Assembly (NCBI RefSeq): GCF_036320965.1 | Contig: NC_092234.1 | Location: forward strand, 43,406,532-43,470,531 | DNA from: Panulirus ornatus | Lineage: Eukaryota; Arthropoda; Malacostraca; Decapoda; Palinuridae | Length of the DNA: 64,000 bases | Direction of reading: 5' to 3' | In this document: positions 44,326 through 57,625 of the stretch, one piece after another | Numbering within the stretch: the first letter of the stretch is position 1 | How the letters are laid out: each line of letters starts with the position of its first letter | The notes under the pieces: generated by a model | Seen by the model: only the letters and a program-made list of their open reading frames with translations | Database searches by the model: none | Told to the model about the DNA's origin: nothing | Program-made: the position numbers and the translations under genes

Positions 44326-44739
44326 GTGACATACAAACACCGTGACAAATACACACGGTATGAATTACAGGGAAACATGGACAAACAAAGACAGATACAA
44401 TTACGAGATACAGCGACCAGTAACAGTTGAACAAGGACACAGAGCCATGACGAAGCAAACACACAAACCTAAGGCAAGAAAACACACAAACAAAAACATA
44501 GGACTCGCTCAAAGCTCTTAGCAGGAAAACAAGAAACATAAACATAGCACGCAATTAAGAACAAATACAGCACACAAGCGGTTACCAGGCCACACACTCA
44601 GACAAACAAGGACACGAAAGCAAGGAGCAGCAACCTCACGTCCGTAAACAAACAAACAAACAAACAAAGACGTGAAACGCAATGATTTTTGTGAATGAAC
44701 ACAGTCGTAAGTGGAGGGAGGGAGAGGGAGGGAGTCACC
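44326..44739. other. Gene-free spacer
   Basis: A-rich + strand with CAAACAAA repeats at 44648-44668. The - strand frames are Cys/Val/Phe-rich without a recognisable domain. Confidence 0.4.
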
Positions 44740-44740
44740 A

Positions 44741-44771
<31 letters not shown>
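44740..44771. repeat. (AC)n microsatellite
   Basis: 32 bases of AC. Confidence 0.95.
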
Positions 44772-44773
<2 letters not shown>

Positions 44774-44806
44774 GACACGCTCTGGGGGCCCCGAGAGAGG
44801 AGGACA

Positions 44807-44878
44807 CCACCCCCACCTTCCCTTCCCCTCCCTTCCCCTCCCCTCCCCTCCCTTCCCCTCCCTTCCCCTCCCCCCTTT
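44807..44878. repeat. CCCTT/CCCCT tract
   Basis: Polypyrimidine tract of TTCCCCTCCC units. Confidence 0.93.
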
Positions 44879-45028
44879 AGCGGTGGAGGTGGCCGGTGAG
44901 GGGAGGGGGGTGGGGTGGGGAAGAGGGGCGTAAGTGCCGGCAGGGGTCAATTGAAGACTGACACTGAGCTGGGGAGGTGAGTGACGGTTGCCATCCCTAC
45001 TTCCTGCGTCGGGTTCCGGTTGGCCACT

Positions 45029-45031
<3 letters not shown>

Positions 45032-45117
<86 letters not shown>
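45032..45117. repeat. (CT)n microsatellite
   Basis: 86 bases of CT. A second 25-base CT run sits at 45172-45196. Confidence 0.98.
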
Positions 45118-45534
45118 CGCTTTTCCGGTGGCTTGCGTCCTTGTCGTAAGTGTTCGGGGGAGGGGGGGTCCTCCTCTCTCTCTCTCTCTCTCTCTGGGGG
45201 CGGCGGGGCGGGGCGGGGCGGGGCGGCGACTGGCTTTGCGAGGGACTTGCGAGGGGGCCTGACGGGAAGTCTTTCCGGCAAAACCGACGGGTCTTGACGT
45301 AACTCATCGGCTGGGCGGGGAAGGGGTCTTGCGTGCGTCACGTTAAGTCATGCGTCGACGTCAGGTCTTTGACGTAACTCATTTTTCGAGGGGCACCTGT
45401 GATTCGTCCCGTACGTCTTCCTGCGACGGTAACTCATTTCCTGTGTAGTATATCTGGTAACTCAAGTGCTCTACCGGAGCTTAGTGAGTGCCAGTCACTT
45501 GGCCTCCTCATCGTGTTTTCCTCGGCCAAAACAC
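45118..45534. other. CpG- and G-rich spacer
   Basis: Contains (GGGGC)n at 45208-45225 and several TGACGTAACTCAT-like copies (45294, 45371, 45428), a decayed repeat about every 60-75 bases. Confidence 0.5.
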
Positions 45535-45900
45535 TGAGTTACCTCAACACCTTCCCGCAAAACTGAGGTTTTCCACGAGGCTTTCCTTCGTCAACCATCG
45601 TGCGGTCTTCGCTTCACGCGTACCTCAACACTGTTCTTCATTCCAGAGGTTACTCACCTGGAATGCTTACCCTCAACCATCGTGTGGGCTTTAGCCAACA
45701 CGTACCTCAACACTTTCCAGCGTTCCAGAGGCTACCCACTCGGCCTTCTTACCCTCAACCATCATGTGGTCTTTGGCCAACACTGACCTCAACACTTTCC
45801 ATCGTTCCAGAAGCTTTCCATTGTCGTACGTCAACCATCATGTGGTCTTTGGCTGACGCCTCAACACTATATTTTTTTTTCATTCCAGAGACCTCGTGCG
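45535..45900. repeat. Decayed ~80-bp tandem repeat, ~4 copies
   Basis: CAACCATC(G/A)TG(T/C)GGTCTT and ACCTCAACACT..TTC..TCCAGAG recur four times with substitutions. Open frames here are translations of the repeat. Confidence 0.85.
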
Positions 45901-46216
45901 TCAGCCGTTTTCCAGCCATTGTAACGTTTTTTCCTGGATGTGTTATTATTATCTCTTGCTTGCATCGCTTTTCGAGTCTTCTTGCCTTTGGTTATGTAAT
46001 CTCTCACTGTAGCTGTATCTCTGGGGTTTTTTTTGTAGTGGGTCTGGTTCTGGTTACAGAAGGTCGTACAGTGAATACGTCTATTCCCATCAGCTTTCAC
46101 GATGGTGCTACCTTTGAGGACGCCTGTGCGGGTCATAGATACGATATTATGGCACTTAGGCTTGACCCTTAGGAACGAGCGAGGGAATATGGCGAGAAGG
46201 ATTTGATAAGTAGGAA

Positions 46217-46218
<2 letters not shown>
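45901..46218. other. Gene-free spacer
   Basis: Nothing recognised. Confidence 0.4.

Positions 46219-46257
<39 letters not shown>
46219..46257. repeat. (GT)n microsatellite
   Basis: 39 bases of GT. Confidence 0.97.
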
Positions 46258-46258
<1 letters not shown>

Positions 46259-46393
46259 CGAACATGTCGCTTGGGGTCGTTCCCTTTTAGCCAGATTTGA
46301 ATAACGACCATCCAATATGGAGATCTGGGGAGGAGACACCCGACGTAAATTACCGTTGCTACACTTTTGTCTCGTATGCAAATTTGTCCGGAA

Positions 46394-46415
46394 GGGGGGG
46401 GGGGGGGTCCCCCCC
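46394..46415. repeat. G-run facing C-run
   Basis: About 14 G, then T, then 6-7 C. It could snap back as a G:C hairpin. Confidence 0.8.
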
Positions 46416-46444
46416 AGTTGTCCAGTTAAGATGATTAATGTTTA

Positions 46445-46555
46445 TTGGATAAACGGTGATAATATCCACTGGTGGGATAGACGGTGATAATATCCACTGG
46501 TGGGATAGACGGTGATAATATCCACTGGTGGGATAGACGGTGGTGATATCCACCG
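46445..46555. repeat. 28-bp minisatellite, ~4 copies
   Basis: The unit contains GACGGTGATAATATCCACTG then GTGGGATA. Confidence 0.95.
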
Positions 46556-46803
46556 GTGGTGTTTTCACCATCATCTCCCAGATGGGACGTGTTCAGAAGG
46601 CGGCGCGGGAGCTGAGGGGTTTACGACCGAAGCAAACGTTTCGAGTGGAAACGAAGCACGTTTCATATATTTATATATCCTTCCGTTTTCTAACTCTGGT
46701 TTTTTTTTCCCCTTCGAATGGCATAAATCTTTGTCCCGTTTTCTACACGTGAGTTTTGATTTCCTTCCTCGTAAAAAATTCATTGGACTTTCCTTCGATG
46801 AAA

Positions 46804-46804
<1 letters not shown>

Positions 46805-46836
<32 letters not shown>
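46805..46836. repeat. (GT)n microsatellite
   Basis: 32 bases of GT. Confidence 0.95.
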
Positions 46837-46837
<1 letters not shown>

Positions 46838-47482
46838 GGGGGGGGTATGTGATTCATTTCAAAAGTTTTCTTCGTTATTTCTAATTATTTATCGTCGAAG
46901 GATCGAACCCGTGGCAACACGTGAATGTAACATGAATGTAAAATGCCACTGGACACTGAAATGACAACGTTCTAACGTTAGAATTAACCCACACACAACA
47001 CTGATTCAGACCAGGGTTCGAACCTCCTCGAAGCAGCATCCTCGAAGCTTCGGTCGTGTCCCTCGAGATCGAACCATCATAACCTCGTCAGGTTCCCGTG
47101 GGAAGGGAGCGTGTTTTCCATTCCTTGATATCCTTCGAGCCAGCTAGCCAGCCATCCATCTATAGTGTTTACATGTGGGCAAGACTGTGACAAACAAGGC
47201 ATTACGACACACACACACACACATACAAAAACTTTCCTTTTTCTTTTTCTTTTTCTTCTTCTTCTTTAGCCGTGTGCGTAGTGTGGCAGACATTTCGGGT
47301 TCGCAGTGTTGTAAAATGGCTTTGTGATCATTAAGGCTTGACCACTTCGCCTGGACTCTTTGTGGATGTGTGTATCACCTCACTATGTCTGTCTGTCTGT
47401 CTCTCTCCTTCGTCAGGAGCTCGGAGGCGTTGGATGGCTTATCAGTCATGATCTTAGTTGTAAGGATTTCCTATATATATAA
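46837..47482. other. Gene-free spacer
   Basis: B-box-like GGATCGAACCC (46900) and GGGTTCGAACCTC (47013) could be SINE relics, but no tRNA body surrounds them. Confidence 0.35.
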
Positions 47483-47599
47483 TTTTCCAAAAGAAGGGAC
47501 AGAGAAGGGGGCCAGGTGAGGATATTCCCTAAAAGGCCTAGTCCTCTGTTCTTAACGCTACCTCGCTGATGCGGGAAATGGCGAATAGTATGAAAGAAA

Positions 47600-47602
<3 letters not shown>
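47483..47602 (+). mobile_element. Family-B non-coding repeat
   Basis: TTTTCCAAAAGAAGGGACAG through AAGGCCTAGTCCTCTGTTCT to GCTACCTCGCTGATGCGGGA and AATGGCGAATAGTATGAAAG, then a TA/TG run. The left part present at 29.6 kb (GCGTGTCGTAGAAGG) is missing, so it is 5'-truncated. Confidence 0.8.

Positions 47603-47691
<89 letters not shown>
47603..47691. repeat. Compound (TA)n(TG)n at family-B 3' end
   Basis: About 63 bases of TA then 27 of TG. Confidence 0.97.
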
Positions 47692-47990
47692 AATGATTTA
47701 ACTTGTATTTCTAACCTGACTCCTACCTAACATGTAGGAAAGCCTTTACTTACCTCAGGCCATGCGAGTTAGTACACAAATTTCTAATCATTTTCCAGCC
47801 GATATTTCCCATCATTCTTTCTCCTCTGCCAATAACACCGCAGCTCTGCCCCCGACGCGTCCCGTACCACACAACGCAGTTGTTGTGTGACGTATTTCTG
47901 TTAATGGGATTTGCCAGCAAATGATTATGTTCAAGATTAGGGTAAGATTTACTTACGAATCATTACATCCGTCTCATGGTTTATTTGACA

Positions 47991-49910
<1,920 letters not shown>

Positions 49911-49988
49911 GCTTTACCGATTTGAGAATTTCATTATCGAATTTTGGAAATTAATCTCAGTTCACAGTATCTTAAATTTTCTCTCGAG

Positions 49989-49989
<1 letters not shown>

Positions 49990-50067
<78 letters not shown>
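49990..50067. repeat. (GA)n microsatellite
   Basis: 78 bases of GA. Confidence 0.98.
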
Positions 50068-50069
<2 letters not shown>

Positions 50070-52383
50070 GCCTCGGTTTCCACAAATTAGATATACGTAT
50101 CTACATTATGTTGGTTTAGCTTTGTCTTCTTGTAGCCATAATGTCTTTTATTAGATTACATTGAATTACATTGTCTTTTGAAGCTTCGAATGGCGTTCCG
50201 AATCGCTTCGAAATCCTGACGCGGATCAGATGCTTTCAGAACGGGAGAAAGGTTTATAGAATTTTAGTATGATAAAATACAAGATGGATGGGTATAGGAG
50301 GGTCATGGGAAGAATACAGGAGGTCATAGGAAGATGAAATAATACAGGAAATCATAGGATAGAATACAGGCGGTCATAGGTAAAGGCAGTCATTCATAGA
50401 AAACAGGCAGGTAGAAGAACAACAATGAAAGAAAACGGTGATCTTAAATAGGTGTTCTTGTATTCTTCAGTTGGATCAGTGACGTTTGCATAACCCGCTG
50501 GAGCACAATCATCATCTCTTTGTGCTGATTATACTAATTATATTGATCAGTTTAGTGCAGGAGGGACCAAGTTTATCTAAATGTTCCATACCGGCTGTGA
50601 GAGTAACACTATCGGTGTCACATCTGTAGATACAGTTACTCTCTTTCTTGTGAATTCATTGGCGACTGGGACGAGTGATTCGATGTGGAGAATAGCCCAT
50701 TGCTCAGTGGACTGTTGGCAAAATGCATGTGTTGGCAGTAATGATGGTAATCATAGTAGTAATATCATTAACGGCTTAATTAATCATGTGCATACAACAG
50801 GTGAAACTAGACAACATCAACACAAAGGGTTACTATGGAGATTAATGATTGATCTGTTGATTAATCATATTGATCACTGTGTTTAGGATGGTGGGTGGTC
50901 ATGTAGCTGTCTGTACGGGGTCGATGTGGGTGTGGTGCCGAACTGCAACTCGGGGACGAGGGATCTCTGGTGGCAGGAGGCAACAATGGCGGGGATGGTG
51001 CAGTGTACCTTATTCCTGAGGTTTGAGATGAGTTCCGAGTGGTGTTTGGAGAGAGTTTTGGGAGGACCCGTGAGCTGAGCGCGTCTTTGTAGTATAGTTG
51101 CCAGAGGGCACCTTTTGAAATAGTCCCCTATTGTATGGTGGATAAGGAGGGAGGCCAGGCCGGGGGAGGGGCAGGCATAGGTGAGTTTGGGAAGAACGGA
51201 AAGTTCCGGAAATGTTTTGGAGTTGAGGCGCAGGAGGAGGGCGAGGCGTTTCGAGTCTCTTGAGAACTTTAGAGACGATAGTTGAAGTTTTACGTGAGAA
51301 AAAGTTTCAGAAAAGCAAACAACAGGAGGCGTGATTAGCTAACAACTGAAGGATTTGATGATGGTATTTACGCGCTGCTTCCAGCTTAGTAGTGTATCGC
51401 CCAGAGCGACGCTGAGGTGCCTGGTGGAGGTGGTCAGCCCTGGAGGAGGCTGGGGACCTAGTGAAGACAGTAGGGAGGGGACGTGGTTGGAGGCGAGGCT
51501 GTGTGTTGTACATAACCACGGTCTTGGTGTGGGTGGTTGTTGGAGACGTGGTGTGGCGGTGGTCCAGCTCGGGCGGCTGTGAGAGGATGCTGTGGTGGGC
51601 GATTGTAGTTCGGGAGAAATACCGTCCAACACCATCAACAAGGGTGAGGTCGTTGTCGTACTGTTTACCAACGAGCAACTAGCTACCTCCTCCTCCAGTA
51701 GAGGAATGGCAGACGTCCTGTGTATCATGTCGTGTTGGACGCCACAGCTGAGGGGGACTGGAAGGTGGAGATGGACCCCCTCACTCCTCCTCCTCGGTAG
51801 CGAAGAGCCTGACGAAGCTCAGTGGGGAAGAGTCTGCGATGCCATGTAATGCGACTTTCCTCCCTGCAGGTTCACGCCCTTATTAATGCCTTCGGGAGTC
51901 GACCAGGGTCAGGGCTACGGTGAAATGGTCAGAGGTACCGAGATCTCGAGTTGGATCGGCTACTGAAGATTGGGTTTAGGAAGGTCCTACTGAGGCTCTG
52001 GGAGGTCATGGGGCTGGCTGTGTCGGTGTTGACCCGGATGTACGTTAACTTACAGGGTCGGCTGGGGGTCGGGGTGATGACCATGGGTCGTAACTCAGAG
52101 AGAGATGGGTTAAAAAAAAGGGGGATTTGATGACTTCGTTCATGAGGAAACAAGTGAATGTCTTCGGCAGAACGAGACATTCTGATTCCTTAGGGTTGAA
52201 ATGATGAAGGAGCGGGGGATGGAGGATGCTTGGGTAGTTAAGGTGGGAGCAAGAATTGGTGGGTAGTTAAGTTGAGAACCGCTTGTTCACTTTCACTGGT
52301 AGTTAGGTACAGTAGGACGCTCTACTTCAAGGTTGTGTATCCCCTCTGACGATTTCGGATTATTTTACTAACTCACGTGATGT

Positions 52384-52388
<5 letters not shown>
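50068..52388. other. 2.3-kb low-repeat region, no gene recognised
   Basis: The longest stretch without arrays. Decayed ~25-bp GGTCATAGGA repeats at 50285-50390. A 101-codon + frame at 50581-50886 and overlapping - strand frames at 51307-52180 (for example one containing VNTDTASPMTSQSLSRTFLN) show no domain I recognise. The - strand frames could be a decayed transposon coding region because they persist in neighbouring frames, but this is not established. Confidence 0.4.

Positions 52389-52466
<78 letters not shown>
52389..52466. repeat. (GA)n microsatellite
   Basis: 78 bases of GA. Confidence 0.98.
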
Positions 52467-52470
<4 letters not shown>

Positions 52471-52779
52471 TGGTGTCAAGATGGGGGCGAGTCTCTGGCA
52501 GATGGTGGCGAAATGACGACTGATAAGTTGAACTGCTTATTTATCGCCTGGGGTGATCAATGCAGGGTATGGGGTGGGGGGGATAAATTGACTCGTCCAA
52601 ACCGCATTGGACCTCCCTCACCATCCCAACCATGAACAGATCAAACCGCCAAGGTGCCATCTCAAATACCACACACACTGGACGACGTTAGACGGCCTTC
52701 CAGTACAGTGGTTCCGTCGCGACACAGACGGACGAAGCTCCGTAGAACAGACTTGCGTCTGGCGCTTATCCCATGTGAT

Positions 52780-52865
52780 GCAAAGAAATACAAAGAAATA
52801 CAGACAAATACAATGGAATACAGACAAATACAAAGGAATCCAAAGGAATTCAAGGGAATTCAAAG
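52780..52865. repeat. 10-bp AAATACAAAG-type repeat
   Basis: About eight diverged copies of AAATACA(G/A)A(C/G). Confidence 0.85.
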
Positions 52866-52964
52866 AGCAGCAGACCACTGTGTGTCTCCCAGTCTATTTG
52901 AAAAGGTGTACAGATAACGCAAGGGAAATTAACCTATGAAATCTCATTTTGTCTGGGTTGCTGT

Positions 52965-53930
52965 CACGATATTTGTAGTGTTGTCACGATCGCTGGGGGG
53001 TGGTGTCACGACGTCTGTAGTGTTGTCACGATCGCTGGGGGGTGGTGTCACGACGTCTGTAGTGTTGTCACGATCGCTGGGGGTGGTGTCACGACGTCTG
53101 TAGTGTTGTCACGATCGCTGGGGGTGGTGTTACGACGTCTGTAGTGTTGTCACGATCGCTGGGGGTGGTGTTACGACGTCTGTAGTGTTGTCACGATCGC
53201 TGGGGGGTGGTGTCACGACGTCTGTAGTGTTGTCACGATCGCTGGGGGTGGTGTCACGACGTCTGTAGTGTTGTCACGAGAGCTGGGGGTGGTGTCATGA
53301 CGTCTGTAGTGTTGTCACGATCGCTGGAGGTGGTGTTACGACGTCTGTAGTGTTGTCACGATCTCTGGGGGTGGTGTCACGACGTCTGTAGTGTTGTCAC
53401 GATCGCTGGAGGTGGTGTTACGACGTCTATAGTGTTGTCACGATCTCTGGGGGTGGTGTCACGACGTCTGTAGTGTTGTCACGATCTCTGGGGGTGGTGT
53501 CACGACGTCTGTAGTGTTGTCACGATCGCTGGAGGTGGTGTTACGACGTCTGTAGTGTTGTCACGATCGCTGGAGGTGGTGTCACGACGTCTGTAGTGTT
53601 GTCACGATCTCTGGGGGTGGTGTCACGACGTCTGTAGTGTTGTCACGATCGCTGGAGGTGGTGTTACGACGTCTGTAGTGTTGTCACGATCGCTGGAGGT
53701 GGTGTCACGACGTCTGTAGTGTTGTCACGATCTCTGGGGGTGGTGTTACGACGTCTGTAGTGTTGTCACGATCTCTGGGGGTGGTGTCACGACGTCTGTA
53801 GTGTTGTCACGATCGCTGGAGGTGGTGTTACGACGTCTGTAGTGTTGTCACGATCTCTGGGGGTGGTGTCACGACGTCTGTAGTGTTGTCACGAGAGCTG
53901 GGGTGGTGTTACGATATTTATAGTGTTGTG
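52965..53930. repeat. 41-bp minisatellite with higher-order repeat, ~23 copies
   Basis: The unit contains GTAGTGTTGTCACGATCGCT then GGGGGTGGTGTCACGACGTC and T. Variants: a (CGCT, GGAGG, TTAC), b (TCTCT, GGGGG, TCAC), c (CGCT, GGAGG, TCAC). At 53523-53645 and 53646-53768 the order a-c-b repeats, giving a 123-bp higher-order unit. CpG sites CGATCG and ACGACGTC recur in each unit. Confidence 0.97.
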
Positions 53931-53945
53931 TTGCATTTGATAGCC

Positions 53946-53946
<1 letters not shown>

Positions 53947-54014
<68 letters not shown>
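53947..54014. repeat. (AC)n microsatellite
   Basis: About 68 bases of AC. Confidence 0.98.
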
Positions 54015-54021
<7 letters not shown>

Positions 54022-54240
54022 CACAAGACCCGGGGAACAAACCACTGGAGCAATACGGGGGAACAAACCACTGAAACAATCCAGGGAACAGACCACTGGA
54101 GCAATGCGGGGAACAGACCACTAGAACAATACGGTGAAACAAACCACTTGAACAAAACGGGGAACAAACCACTGTAACAATACGGGGGGAGCAGACCACT
54201 GGAACGATCTAAGGGAAACAAACCACTGGAACAGTGAGAA
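54015..54240. repeat. 24-bp minisatellite, ~9 copies
   Basis: The unit contains GGGGAACAAACCACTGGAAC then AATAC. Confidence 0.93.
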
Positions 54241-54289
54241 CATTTCCACGTGTTTGTAGGTTGTGAGACATGCTGGGGTCTGTACAGAG

Positions 54290-54860
54290 CCACCACAGTG
54301 GCACACTTGTATTACTCCCCCAGACACAACTCCAGAGAGACACTGATACTTTCCCCCCAGATATGACGCCACAGTGAAACATTAGTAGTTTTCCCCTGAC
54401 ATAACCCCAGAGTGAAACATTAGTACTACCCCAGACACAACCCCGGAATGAAATGCTCATACTTACTTAAAAACACAACCCCCAGAGTGTAACTGAAGTG
54501 CTTCCCCTGAGTAGAATATGAGAACTTTCCCCCCAGACATACTGGAAGTGAACAAGAATATTACATCCTTAGCCATAAGGATATCTCCCCAGACATCCCC
54601 AGAGTGAAACACCAATGCTTCCCCAGATACAACCCCAGAGTAAAACAAGTACTCCCCTAGACACAACCCCAGAATGAAAGACGTACTTCCCAGGACGCAA
54701 CCCCAGAATGAATGACAAATATTTCCCCACACAACCCATGAGTGAAGCACAAGTACTTCCCCAGATCCCCAGACACAACCCCAGAGTGCATCACAAGTAC
54801 TTCCCCTGACAACCCCAGTGAAACCACTAGTACTTCCCCAGACACATCCCCAGTGAAACT
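54290..54860. repeat. Degenerate ~35-45-bp CCCCAGA/AGTGAAAC repeat
   Basis: About 14 irregular copies of CCCCAGACACAACCCCAGAG followed by TGAAACA..AGTACTT. Confidence 0.88.
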
Positions 54861-54887
54861 TTCAGACGTAAGATATAAAGCAGCATT

Positions 54888-54891
<4 letters not shown>

Positions 54892-54964
<73 letters not shown>
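54892..54964. repeat. (TA)n microsatellite
   Basis: 73 bases of TA. Confidence 0.98.
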
Positions 54965-54968
<4 letters not shown>

Positions 54969-55586
54969 ATAAAAGCGAGAATAAGATTTAACTTGACAGT
55001 TGAAAAGGTCTGCACGGGTTTAAAGAATGAAGTTGGTCACGGAAGCAAAGTATTTACCCCTGAATGTTAATGAGTAACGTAGCATCAACAATAGAGCTCA
55101 TTATTATTCATTGCCGCTAAGGAGTTTCGCCCTAAAAGAGTCCCGAGCTTGAACTCGCTCAAGAACCATTGTAAATGCGCGCGGGCGAAAAAAAAAAGGC
55201 GGGAACGTAATGGCGGGAAGAACACCAGCTGGTGTCGTAATTTTCTATTTTCTGCTAAATTTGCCGCGTTCTCTAGCGGAATAGCCAGGAGGAGTCTGCT
55301 AACAATAGCACCCTGATTGTGTAGCGGTTGAAGAGTGTGTATTCCATGATAGTGGCAAGTTTGTTGCCATTGATGTGGAGTTTGGCGGGAGAGTTGACAC
55401 TGGTCGATACGCCATGACAGAAGTTTGCCTCCAGTTATTTTGGCGGGTCGATGTATCTTTCGTCTTTGATGGCCTTTACTCACAGGGCTAGCCTAACTTA
55501 TTGGTAATAAACGATTTAGATTTACAGGGTATCTTTAGTGTGTTGGTAATGATATAGACTGGACGGAATAGGTCGGTGTTTAGCGA
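54965..55586. other. Low-repeat DNA, no gene recognised
   Basis: A 132-codon - strand frame (55085-55483) is rich in Gln, His and Leu without a recognised domain. It is not repeat-derived, so an unknown element cannot be excluded. Confidence 0.4.
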
Positions 55587-55655
55587 GACAGTCTGGTTTT
55601 GGCGGGACAGTCTAGTTTTTGGCGGGACAGTATGGCTTTTGGCGGGACAGTATAC
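55587..55655. repeat. 20-bp minisatellite, ~3.5 copies
   Basis: The unit is GGCGGGACAGTCTAGTTTTT with substitutions. Confidence 0.9.
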
Positions 55656-55929
55656 TGTGTTCTTTGGCGACGGTTAAGTTTGGCTAGAAGGCCACAAGAA
55701 ACGGTAACGTACGTGGTAATTTGGCTGGATTATCTACTTGGTGGTTATGTATTTAGTTTCATGGTAGAATCTAGTGTGTTTTAAGTTAATATATTCAGTT
55801 TCGTAATCTAATCCGTTTTTCTCTTGCTGGTATGAGCTGGGACACCGTTGACGGCTGTTTGAAGTCTATGGACCTGACTTGGTCTATCTATCAGGGAGGT
55901 GGCTCATAGCAGGAAGGCTACGTACAGAA

Positions 55930-55992
55930 AACCCTACAGAGATTATTATCATTATCATTATTACCATCATTATTATTATCATTATTATTATC
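55930..55992. repeat. (ATT/ATC)n at LINE-tail boundary
   Basis: Trinucleotide run on the 3' side of a - strand LINE tail, in place of the TA found at other copies. Confidence 0.93.
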
Positions 55993-56160
55993 CCGCGTTA
56001 GCGAGGTAGCGCAAGGAAACAGACGAAAGAAATGGCCCAACCCACCCCCATACACATGTATATACACGTCCACTCACGCAAATATACATACCTATACATC
56101 TCAACGTATACATATATATATACGCACACAGACATATACATATATACACATGTACATAAT
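55993..56160 (-). mobile_element. LINE 3'-UTR fragment
   Basis: The + strand reads CCCGCGTTAGCGAGGTAGCG then AAACAGACGAAAGAAATGGC and CATACACATGTATATACACG, matching 48110-48225. Flanked on both sides by ATT/ATC runs (55930-55992 and 56176-56225). Confidence 0.9.
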
Positions 56161-56175
56161 TCATACTGTCTGCCC

Positions 56176-56225
56176 TTATTATTATTTTATTATTATTATT
56201 ATCATTATTATTATTATCATTATTT
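56176..56225. repeat. (ATT/ATC)n microsatellite
   Basis: About 50 bases on the far side of the LINE fragment. Confidence 0.93.
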
Positions 56226-56939
56226 GGAGGGTGTTTATGTCCGTTAAAAGGGCTTTCTAGTATAAAAACTAAGTTGAAAAAAAACTTGTATATGTTGAAT
56301 ACGAACTTTAGTTTGTGTGTTAGTGAATCTGTTGTACCAGATACTTAGTTGATAACATGGTACACTCATGGGGGTACGAGGATACGAAAACTTTTATTTT
56401 TCTTTAACTTAGGTACTATTTAACAGGTTACTCATGTACCTGAGTGAGTACATAAGTTACAGTTGATCTAGAGGCGAAAGTACAGTTAATAACAGAGTAC
56501 AGTCATGCCCGGGGGGACCATCGTACCCTAGGCTTTGCGTCTGGCGTACCACAAGGAGGCTGGTTACGCCCCCCAATTGAACCTCTGCGTGTCATGTTAC
56601 GCAGGTTAAGTCTTTTGACGTCAGCAGAGAGATGACACTGATGCTTGCAGTCTGCCATAGCAGGTGGATGACGTTGCCCAGCCTAATGTACCGTAACGAG
56701 GTGCAATAAGTTACATTAGGCCAGCTGTGGGCGGGTTTTGCAGCAGACATGGGCTGGGGGGGTGACATGATGCACTTGGCGCTAACTGATGGTTCCGGCC
56801 CATCCTCCCCCCCACCCCCTCTCCCCCATCTTAGAACCTCACTGTGGACTCATGGTGAGTACGACGGTACGTTTCCATGACCACAACGGTACACCCGATG
56901 TGCACCATGGTACGGTCCATGACCCCCACACGGTACGGC
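56226..56939. other. Low-repeat DNA, no gene recognised
   Basis: Nothing recognised. The right edge begins to resemble the 21-bp array (GGTACG motifs from about 56868). Confidence 0.4.
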
Positions 56940-57320
56940 ATATGGTCATTACTGTACGGCCCTTGAACACGACGGTACGGCCCTTGAACACGACGGTACG
57001 GCCATTGAGCACCACGGTATGGCCCATGAACACCACGGTACGGCCCTTGAAGACAACGGTACGGCCCTTGAAGACCACGGTATGGCCCTTGAACACCACG
57101 GTACGGCCCTTGAAGACAACGGTACGGCCCTTGAACACCACGGTATGGCCCTTGAACACCACGGTACGGCCCTTGAAGACCACGGTATGGCCCTTGAACA
57201 CCACGTTACGGTCCTTGAAGACAACGGTACGGCCCTTGAAGACCACGGTATGGCCCTTGAACACCACGGTACGGAAGTGAGTACGACGCTTGAGCACGAC
57301 AGTACGGTTCTTGAGCACGT
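56940..57320 (+). repeat. 21-bp minisatellite, left arm of inverted pair
   Basis: About 18 copies of ACGGTACGGCCCTTGAACAC plus C or G, with GAAGACAA and TATGG variants. The period is seven codons, so frames of 91-166 codons on both strands are artefacts. Confidence 0.96.
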
Positions 57321-57360
57321 GAGTAAGGCCCTTGGGCACGACGCTGCGACCCTTGGATAT

Positions 57361-57419
57361 GATGGCCTGGCCTTTTGTTTTGAGCCTTAAGGGTCAAGTC
57401 AAAGGCCAGGTGGCCATCA
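57361..57419. repeat. Palindromic centre of the inverted 21-bp arrays
   Basis: GATGGCCTGGCCTTTTG (57361-57377) faces CAAAGGCCAGGTGGCCATC (57400-57418) in near-perfect complement across a ~22-base loop. Confidence 0.85.
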
Positions 57420-57625
57420 TCTCAAGGGCCGTTACCGTCTTGCTCAAGGGCCGTACCGTCGTGCTCAAGGCCCGAAACATCATGCTCAGGGGCCTTCCCG
57501 TCGTGCTCAAGGGCAGTATCGTTGTGCTCAAGGGCCGTTACCGTCTTGCTCAAGGGCCGTACCTTCGTGCTCAAGGGCCGTACCATCTTGCTCAAGGGCT
57601 GTACCGTCGCGTTCAAGAGGTGCAA
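57413..57625 (-). repeat. 21-bp minisatellite, right arm of inverted pair
   Basis: About 10 copies of CTCAAGGGCCGTACCGTCGT plus G, the reverse complement of the left-arm unit. Confidence 0.95.

Noticed and set aside
50581..50886. 101-codon + strand open frame as a small gene
   Set aside because: No homology recognised, no splice or promoter context, and length within chance expectation for 2.3 kb of unconstrained DNA. Left as unassigned.
51307..52180. Overlapping - strand frames as a host gene
   Set aside because: Frames shift repeatedly and no domain is recognisable. They may be a decayed element but cannot be named from sequence alone.
52965..53930. Regular 41-bp repeats resembling a CRISPR array
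   Set aside because: Units are contiguous with no unique spacers, no cas genes, and the context is eukaryotic.
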